Shown in pieces: positions 59,290 to 64,000 of a stretch of 64,000 bases of DNA. Positions within the stretch are counted from its first letter, which is position 1. Every line of letters begins with the position of its first letter. The DNA comes from Firm-08 sp045546995 (GTDB lineage: Bacteria > Bacillota > Clostridia > Oscillospirales > QAKW01). The position numbers and the translations under genes are program-made. The stretch lies in NCBI GenBank assembly GCA_045546995.1, contig JAZQDW010000001.1:6753-70752 (forward strand), in the 5' to 3' direction. Under the pieces are notes generated by a model that saw only the letters and a program-made list of their open reading frames with translations, did not search any database and was not told the origin of the DNA.

Positions 59290-60337
59290 ATGTTTTATGA
59301 TGGGTAAGATTGTCCTTAATGATGTTCTCACCATTGCCGTCGTATACAATGCTCTGTCTGATCGCGCTCTGGAACATCACGTTGCTCTGGATAACTACGG
59401 CGGTAGAGTTGACCATATAAACATCGTAATCGGGACTCCGCGTACCGCGTCCGTCATCGTTTACACCCCATTTGAAGGTGTTTCCGGTAAGCGTTACGTT
59501 CTGCGCATTGTCAAAATATACATGGGAATTTTCATATTCCGAGGCAAATTCCATACCGCCGGGACAACCGGAACGGCGGAAAATATTTCCTGTGATTGTA
59601 ACATCGCGGAACTGTCCGCCTCCGCCAAGTTTGACTGCGGGCCCGAAGGAACGGTCGAAGAAATTACCGGTGATATTGACAGAGTCACCGTTCCGGAACC
59701 AAAAGCCGGATTCGCGGTTCCATTCCACCCGGTTTCCGGTTGCGGTGACGGATGCGGTGAAGGGGCCGCCGAGAATACCGGAGTGTCGGTTGGCGGTAAA
59801 CCAGTTATCAATAATAAATGCGTCCCATCCGTCAATATACAGGCCGGCGCCGCCGTTTCGATGGAGCATGGAATGGCGGACCGAGAAGCACCAGATATGT
59901 TCAAGATGTACGCCGTCACCGGAAAAATTACCGACGCGGCAATCGTCAATTGCAGGGGTATCCTCCTCGGAACCACCGTTGTACCGTTCCCAATACAGAT
60001 AGATACCGTGAATGTTTGTTCCGAGTTTTTGTCCGTCGAAACACATTCCGGAGATCGAACAGCCGAACGCGCCGGTGATATCCAGAAGACATACTGCTTC
60101 CGGATCGTTCAGAAGGAAGACCGAGCTGCCGTCTGCGCGGAAATTCTATGCGGAATCTCCTTCAAGGCGGGTACGGATTCCCATTTTCAGACGTCCGGTC
60201 AGATATCTTCCTGCCGGGACAACAACTTTTCCTTCCACCTTTGCCGCATCGTCCAGCGCCTGCTGGATTGCAGCGGTACAATCGGTCTTTCCGTCGCCGA
60301 CGGCACCATAGGCGGTGATATCAAATACGTTTGTCAT
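59288..60337 (-). pseudogene. Right-handed beta-helix (pectate-lyase-like) protein with an internal amber stop
   Basis: A 349-codon frame starts at ATG 60335-60337 behind GGGAGG. The N-terminus FDITAYGAVGDGKTDCTAAI is the pectate lyase superfamily signature, followed by a ladder such as ITGNFFDRS, VTLTGNTFKWG and VVIQSNVMFQ. A single TAG at 60146-60148 interrupts the otherwise continuous frame after residue 63 (LEGDSA-stop-NFRADGSSVF). In related proteins a tryptophan is expected there, and TGG to TAG is one base change. It is therefore a recent nonsense mutant, or read through by an amber suppressor. No signal peptide is present. It lies upstream (in transcript order, downstream) of xylA on the same strand. 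Confidence 0.82.
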
Positions 60338-60391
60338 AATAACCTCCCGATAAATGTACTGTAGTTGTTTTAATCATTGCTGAAAACACAA

Positions 60392-60479
60392 GAACACAAG
60401 GGGACGGTTCTCTTGTGTTCTTTGAATTTTCTCACACGGCCTGGGGCTGTCAACACAATAGAACCGTCCCCTTGTGTTG
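60392..60479. repeat. Pair of inverted REP-like palindromes (GGGGACGGTTCT / AGAACCGTCCCC)
   Basis: The first hairpin has arms GAACACAAG (60392-60400) and CTTGTGTTC (60412-60420), with loop sequence GGGACGGTTCT. The second has arms CAACACAA (60451-60458) and TTGTGTTG (60472-60479), with AGAACCGTCCCC between. The two loops are reverse complements, so the pair forms an 88-base inverted unit. Similar sequences are widespread in Clostridia genomes near REP-associated transposases; no transposase is in this window. Confidence 0.75.
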
Positions 60480-60533
60480 TGGCTTTTGAGCCGTCCGCCT
60501 TATCGCTTCCGTTTACAGAAACATAATAGATCA

Positions 60534-61865
60534 TTATAACGTCTCCGATTTACTAAATAGAATCTGATTTACGATACCATGCAAATATTCCTGTCTGCCG
60601 CTTGATGGAAGTGCAGGGGCGCCCATATCTTCGGCAATTTTTGCAAGCTCTGAAAGGGTCGTATTGCCATCCACAATTTTTTTGCCGATGCCTGTTTCAA
60701 AACTTGAATATTTTTCTTTAACAAAGCTGTCAAGTCTGCCGTCTTCGATGATAGATGCTGCCTTAATAAGCCCAAGCGCAAAGGTGTCCATCCCCAAGAT
60801 AAACGCGTGGAACATATCTTCAGCGGTATAACTTGCACGACGTGTTTTTGAATCGAAATTAAAACCGCCCGTAAGACCGCCTGACTTTAGCACCTCGTAC
60901 ATACACATCGTTGCATCGTATACGTTGGCAGGGAATTCATCGGTATCCCATCCAAGTAACAGATCTCCTTGATTAGCATCGATTGAACCCAGCATACCGT
61001 TCATAGCCGAAACACGCAGTTCGTGTTGGAACGTGTGGCCTGCAAGGGTGGCGTGGTTGGCTTCAATATTCATTTTAAAATCTTTATCAAGATCGTATTG
61101 ACGTAAAAAGCCGATTGCCGTTGCGGCATCAAAATCGTATTGATGCTTCATAGGCTCCTTCGGCTTGGGTTCAATGTAAAAATCACCCGTAAAGCCAATA
61201 GAACGACCATAATCAACCGCCATCTTCATAAGCCGGGCAATGTTTTCCTGTTCAAACTTCATATCGGTATTAAGCAACGTTTCGTATCCCTCTCTGCCGC
61301 CCCAGAACACATAACCCTTACCACCAAGTTTTACCGTAAGATCAAGCGCCTTTTTAACCTGTGCCGCCGCGAAACAGAAAACGTCTGCCGAATTTGTGCT
61401 GCCGGCGCCATTCATAAAGCGTGGACTGGAGAACATATTTGCTGTACCCCAAAGACACTTGATGCCGGTTTCTTTCATTTTTTCAAGAATGTAATCAGTT
61501 ATCTCATCTAATCTGCGATTTGTTTCTTTTATGTCATCGGATTCGGGCACAAGGTCAACATCGTGGAAACAAAAGTATTCAATACCAAGCTTTTGCATAA
61601 ACTCAAACCCCGCATCAACCTTTGCTTTGGCGTGTTCCATTGTACCTTTTTCGGCGCCGAAGGATTTATCGCCCGTATCGCGACCGAACATATCAGTACC
61701 TGCGGCACAAAGATTATGCCACCAAGCCATAGCAAAGGGTAAATGTTCACGCATAGGTTTTCCCATTACAACCCGATTAGCATCATAAAATTTAAAAGCC
61801 AAGGGATTGGTGCTGTTTTTTCCTTCATATTTTATGCTTGGTATGTTCTTAAAAATTTCGTTCAT
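60534..61865 (-). CDS. xylA: Xylose isomerase
   Basis: Converts D-xylose to D-xylulose in the cytoplasm. The 443-residue length matches class II enzymes. Active-site motifs are all present: YFCFHDVDLVPE (catalytic His and Asp), VFWGGREGYE, YIEPKPKEPMKHQYDFD (metal Glu and Lys), IEANHATLAGH and IDANQGDLLLGWDTDEF. GAGGT precedes the ATG. It follows xylB by 11 bases, so the two are one operon. Codon use is clearly more A/T-rich than in the genes to the left. Confidence 0.96.
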   Translation of the reverse strand: MNEIFKNIPSIKYEGKNSTNPLAFKFYDANRVVMGKPMREHLPFAMAWWHNLCAAGTDMFGRDTGDKSFGAEKGTMEHAKAKVDAGFEFMQKLGIEYFCFHDVDLVPESDDIKETNRRLDEITDYILEKMKETGIKCLWGTANMFSSPRFMNGAGSTNSADVFCFAAAQVKKALDLTVKLGGKGYVFWGGREGYETLLNTDMKFEQENIARLMKMAVDYGRSIGFTGDFYIEPKPKEPMKHQYDFDAATAIGFLRQYDLDKDFKMNIEANHATLAGHTFQHELRVSAMNGMLGSIDANQGDLLLGWDTDEFPANVYDATMCMYEVLKSGGLTGGFNFDSKTRRASYTAEDMFHAFILGMDTFALGLIKAASIIEDGRLDSFVKEKYSSFETGIGKKIVDGNTTLSELAKIAEDMGAPALPSSGRQEYLHGIVNQILFSKSETL

Positions 61866-61876
61866 TTTTATTTACC

Positions 61877-63355
61877 TCACTTAATTTCTTTAAATAACTG
61901 CCTCATAGCAGGATAAATCTTCTTGAATTTCTGATATTTTTCTTCGTATCGTGCGGCTATTTGCGATTCGGGAGTAATTACAGCCTTTATCTTAACAAAC
62001 TTTTCACAACACTCCTTAACGGTAGTATATTCACCATCGCCAACCATAGCAAGAATAGCTCCGCCGTAACCCGGCCCCTCTTCTGTTTGAGGAATTCCAA
62101 TTTTAATATTAAGCACATTACAAAAAATCTTTTGCCATAAAGGTGATTTTGCTCCACCACCGCAAAGACTGCTGTAATTAATCTCTATTCCAGAATTACA
62201 AGCCACCTCAAAGCTATCTCTTATAGCAAAGGCTACACCCTCAAGCACAGCCTGCACCAAATCCGAACGTTTAGTATCCATTCTTATACCCGTAAATGTG
62301 CCTCGGGCATCGGTATCGTTTATAGGGCTTCTCTCTCCCATAAGATAAGGCAGAAAGAACACATCGTTTGTGCCTAATTTTTTATCAGTAATCTCTTCCT
62401 GCTCTGCAGCGTAATCGGTTGTTTTGAAAATGTCTTCACAAAGCCACTTATTGCAAGAAGCGGCCGAAAGCATACATCCCATAAGATGATAACCGCCGTC
62501 TGCATGGCAGAAGGAATGAAGCGCATTAAATGGATCAACAGAAAAACTGTCCGAAGAAATGAATATTGTACCCGATGTACCAAGTGAAATATTACACATA
62601 CCGTTTGAAACGGTACCTGTTCCCAATGCGGCGGCGGCGTTATCGCCCGCCCCTGCCACAACTTTCACCGAAGCAGGCAAGCCCAATTCTTTGGCAATTT
62701 CGGGAAGAAGCGTACCAACCGTTTCATAGCTTTCAAAGAGTTTTGGCATTTGTTCTTCCGAAACCGAGCAAATATTTAGCATTTCTTTGGACCAACATTT
62801 ATTTTTTACATCCAACAAAAGCATACCTGAAGCATCAGAATAATCAGTGCAGTGCACACCCGTTAATTTGTAATTTATATAGTCCTTTGGAAGCATAATT
62901 TTACAGATTTTTGCAAAATTTACAGGTTCGTTATTTTTAAGCCATAAAATCTTTGGCGCGGTAAAGCCTGCAAACGCGATATTTGCAGTAAATTGTGATA
63001 GTTTTTCCTTGCCTATTACTTCGTTAAAATAAGCAGTTTCTTTATCAGTTCTGCCGTCATTCCAAAGGATTGTGGGGCGTATTACACTGTCGTTTTCATC
63101 AAGGATAACCAGTCCGTGCATTTGACCCCCGACGCCTATCCCATTAATTTGCGAGGAGTCAATTTCGTTTATTAATTCTTTTACACCCGACAAAAAAGCA
63201 TTCCACCAGTCACTAGGATTTTGCTCGCTCCACGCCGGTTGCGGATAACACGTAGGATATGACCTTGTTATAGCTTTGACAATTTTGCCACAGCTATCAA
63301 CCAATAATAACTTTAAAGCCGACGTTCCAAGGTCGGCGCCTATATAATATTTCAT
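61877..63355 (-). CDS. xylB: Xylulokinase
   Basis: Phosphorylates D-xylulose to xylulose-5-phosphate for the pentose phosphate pathway. The 492-residue FGGY kinase opens with YIGADLGTSALKLLLVD, has the catalytic-base segment GVGGQMHGLVILDEND, the substrate loop WNDGRTDKETAYFN, the ATP motifs GAGDNAAAALGTGTV and SLGTSGTIFIS, and GGGAKSPLWQKI near the end. AAAGGAGG precedes the ATG. It is the first gene of the xylBA operon and divergent from an AraC-type regulator. Confidence 0.95.
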   Translation of the reverse strand: MKYYIGADLGTSALKLLLVDSCGKIVKAITRSYPTCYPQPAWSEQNPSDWWNAFLSGVKELINEIDSSQINGIGVGGQMHGLVILDENDSVIRPTILWNDGRTDKETAYFNEVIGKEKLSQFTANIAFAGFTAPKILWLKNNEPVNFAKICKIMLPKDYINYKLTGVHCTDYSDASGMLLLDVKNKCWSKEMLNICSVSEEQMPKLFESYETVGTLLPEIAKELGLPASVKVVAGAGDNAAAALGTGTVSNGMCNISLGTSGTIFISSDSFSVDPFNALHSFCHADGGYHLMGCMLSAASCNKWLCEDIFKTTDYAAEQEEITDKKLGTNDVFFLPYLMGERSPINDTDARGTFTGIRMDTKRSDLVQAVLEGVAFAIRDSFEVACNSGIEINYSSLCGGGAKSPLWQKIFCNVLNIKIGIPQTEEGPGYGGAILAMVGDGEYTTVKECCEKFVKIKAVITPESQIAARYEEKYQKFKKIYPAMRQLFKEIK

Positions 63356-63391
63356 AAAACCCCTCCTTTGATTTTTATTTTAGAGGAATAA

Positions 63392-63444
63392 ATTTGACTT
63401 TTCTCGCAATATGCTATATAATATATAGACAATATTTGACTTTT
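63392..63444. promoter_or_regulatory. Direct repeat ATTTGACTTTT in the xylB/regulator spacer
   Basis: The 11-mer occurs at 63392-63402 and again at 63434-63444, 42 bases apart, which is about four helical turns. The first copy contains the -35 box of the regulator promoter. Such paired direct repeats are typical of AraC-family binding half-sites; the assignment is inferred. Confidence 0.45.
63394..63422 (+). promoter_or_regulatory. Promoter of the AraC-type regulator
   Basis: TTGACT and TATAAT are 17 bases apart, 33 bases before the start codon. Confidence 0.75.
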
Positions 63445-63454
63445 GGAGAATAGT

Positions 63455-64000
63455 ATGTTTTACGAATTCAAACATTTGGGCTCACCGGACTATCTGAAAA
63501 TAGAAAAAGGCACTAATTTCAGCTTTCCTGCACACCTACATCAATGTTTCGAAGTAGTCGTGATTCGTTCAGGAAGGATGACCATAAAGGTGGATCAAAA
63601 AACCTTTACCCTTAGGGAAAAAGAGGCACTTTTGATCTTCCCCAACCAAATCCATGCATTGGAATCCACTGAAAGTAAGCATATTCTTTGCATTTTCTCA
63701 CCTCGACTTGTGCAGGCGTATGCCACTAAGGTAGCTGATAAACTTCCGCAAAGCAACAAATTTCAACCGGATGAATACCTGGTAAATGCCCTTGCGGGTT
63801 TGGAGCACGCCTCATCCTCTGCCGATAAAAAAGGCGTGTTGTATTCGTTGTGCGGTCAATTTGACAAAACTGCCACCTATGATAAAAAACAATTTGAAAA
63901 CGAAAAATTACTATATAAGATATTCTCATTTGTCGAAACAAATTTCATTAACGACTGTTCTCTGTCAAGCCTTTCGAAAGAAACGGGCTATGATTATGCG
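63455..64000 (+). CDS. AraC-family transcriptional regulator (partial, cut by window end)
   Basis: Reading from ATG 63455 (GGAG upstream) the frame is open for 182 codons to the window edge. The N-terminal cupin-like sensing domain is seen as FSFPAHLHQCFEVVVIRSGR, with the usual HxH, and FPNQIHALE. The last codons FINDCSLSSLSKETGYDY form the first part of the AraC helix-turn-helix, and the rest lies beyond base 64000. It is divergent from xylB and so probably activates the xyl genes in response to xylose or a related sugar. Confidence 0.9.
   Translation, partial: MFYEFKHLGSPDYLKIEKGTNFSFPAHLHQCFEVVVIRSGRMTIKVDQKTFTLREKEALLIFPNQIHALESTESKHILCIFSPRLVQAYATKVADKLPQSNKFQPDEYLVNALAGLEHASSSADKKGVLYSLCGQFDKTATYDKKQFENEKLLYKIFSFVETNFINDCSLSSLSKETGYDYA

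Noticed and set aside
1..64000. CRISPR array, tRNA or rRNA gene, complete insertion sequence or prophage
   Set aside because: No regularly spaced repeat array, tRNA-like cloverleaf, rRNA segment, transposase, integrase or phage structural gene was recognised in either strand.

Overview
The window looks like chromosome from a Gram-positive (monoderm) member of the class Clostridia, probably an uncultured gut Oscillospirales-type bacterium. The evidence is three secreted proteins with S-layer homology (SLH) repeats, strong AGGAGG-type ribosome sites, many promoters of the form TTGACA-17-TATAAT, tight hairpin-plus-T-run terminators, a lipoprotein ABC transporter, and Firmicutes-style short ProB and BirA proteins. 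No rRNA, tRNA, CRISPR array, prophage or complete insertion sequence was seen. The placement is inferred from gene content only.

Layout. 1-5.4 kb: end of a ferredoxin-tailed oxidoreductase, an SLH protein, an alpha/beta hydrolase, a MATE exporter and purA. 5.4-6.6 kb: a decayed patch with a helix-turn-helix remnant, a GNAT acetyltransferase and a broken M14 peptidase. 6.7-10.8 kb: an operon of metallo-hydrolase, ABC exporter and DUF4097 protein, then a DtxR/MntR-type regulator. 10.9-15.3 kb: a second SLH protein and a DUF4964/DUF4965 (GtaA-like) enzyme. 15.4-19.1 kb: birA-proB-proA-proC. 19.1-27.1 kb: a GH2 beta-galactosidase and a 1643-residue SLH beta-helix protein. 27.3-32.5 kb: amino-sugar operon (GlmU-like acetyltransferase, glmS, glmM) with rsmA. 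32.5-37.6 kb: a DeoR regulator divergent from an opine-dehydrogenase-like gene, two paralogous HAD hydrolases and a glycerol-kinase-like FGGY kinase. 37.6-40.7 kb: secG and prmA-rsmE-membrane protein. 40.7-43.7 kb: sugar ABC importer without an ATPase. 43.8-46.6 kb: a MATE exporter and a membrane-fused PstS-like protein. 46.6-50.7 kb: phosphatase-ribokinase-PH-like operon and a third MATE gene, with two copies of a structured intergenic repeat. 50.7-53.5 kb: operon of TIM-barrel epimerase, stand-alone class II glutamine amidotransferase, LURP-one-like protein and GtrA. 53.5-55.2 kb: XRE repressor divergent from a Big2-repeat surface protein. 55.2-59.2 kb: methyltransferase, GH95 fucosidase and PHP phosphoesterase. 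59.2-64 kb: beta-helix pseudogene, REP-like palindromes, xylA-xylB and a divergent AraC regulator cut by the window edge; this last part is visibly more AT-rich.

Together the genes describe a saccharolytic, S-layered cell: beta-galactosidase, fucosidase, xylose isomerase/xylulokinase, ribokinase and a sugar importer feed carbon, the glm operon feeds peptidoglycan, and proBAC, purA and birA are housekeeping. The most unusual signals are a two-copy intergenic element whose hairpin carries two compensatory base-pair changes, an XRE repressor with two matching palindromic operators around a surface-protein promoter, the DeoR/opine-dehydrogenase/HAD/HAD/FGGY cluster, a GlmU-like protein lacking the uridylyltransferase motif, and three gene remnants each broken in a different way.
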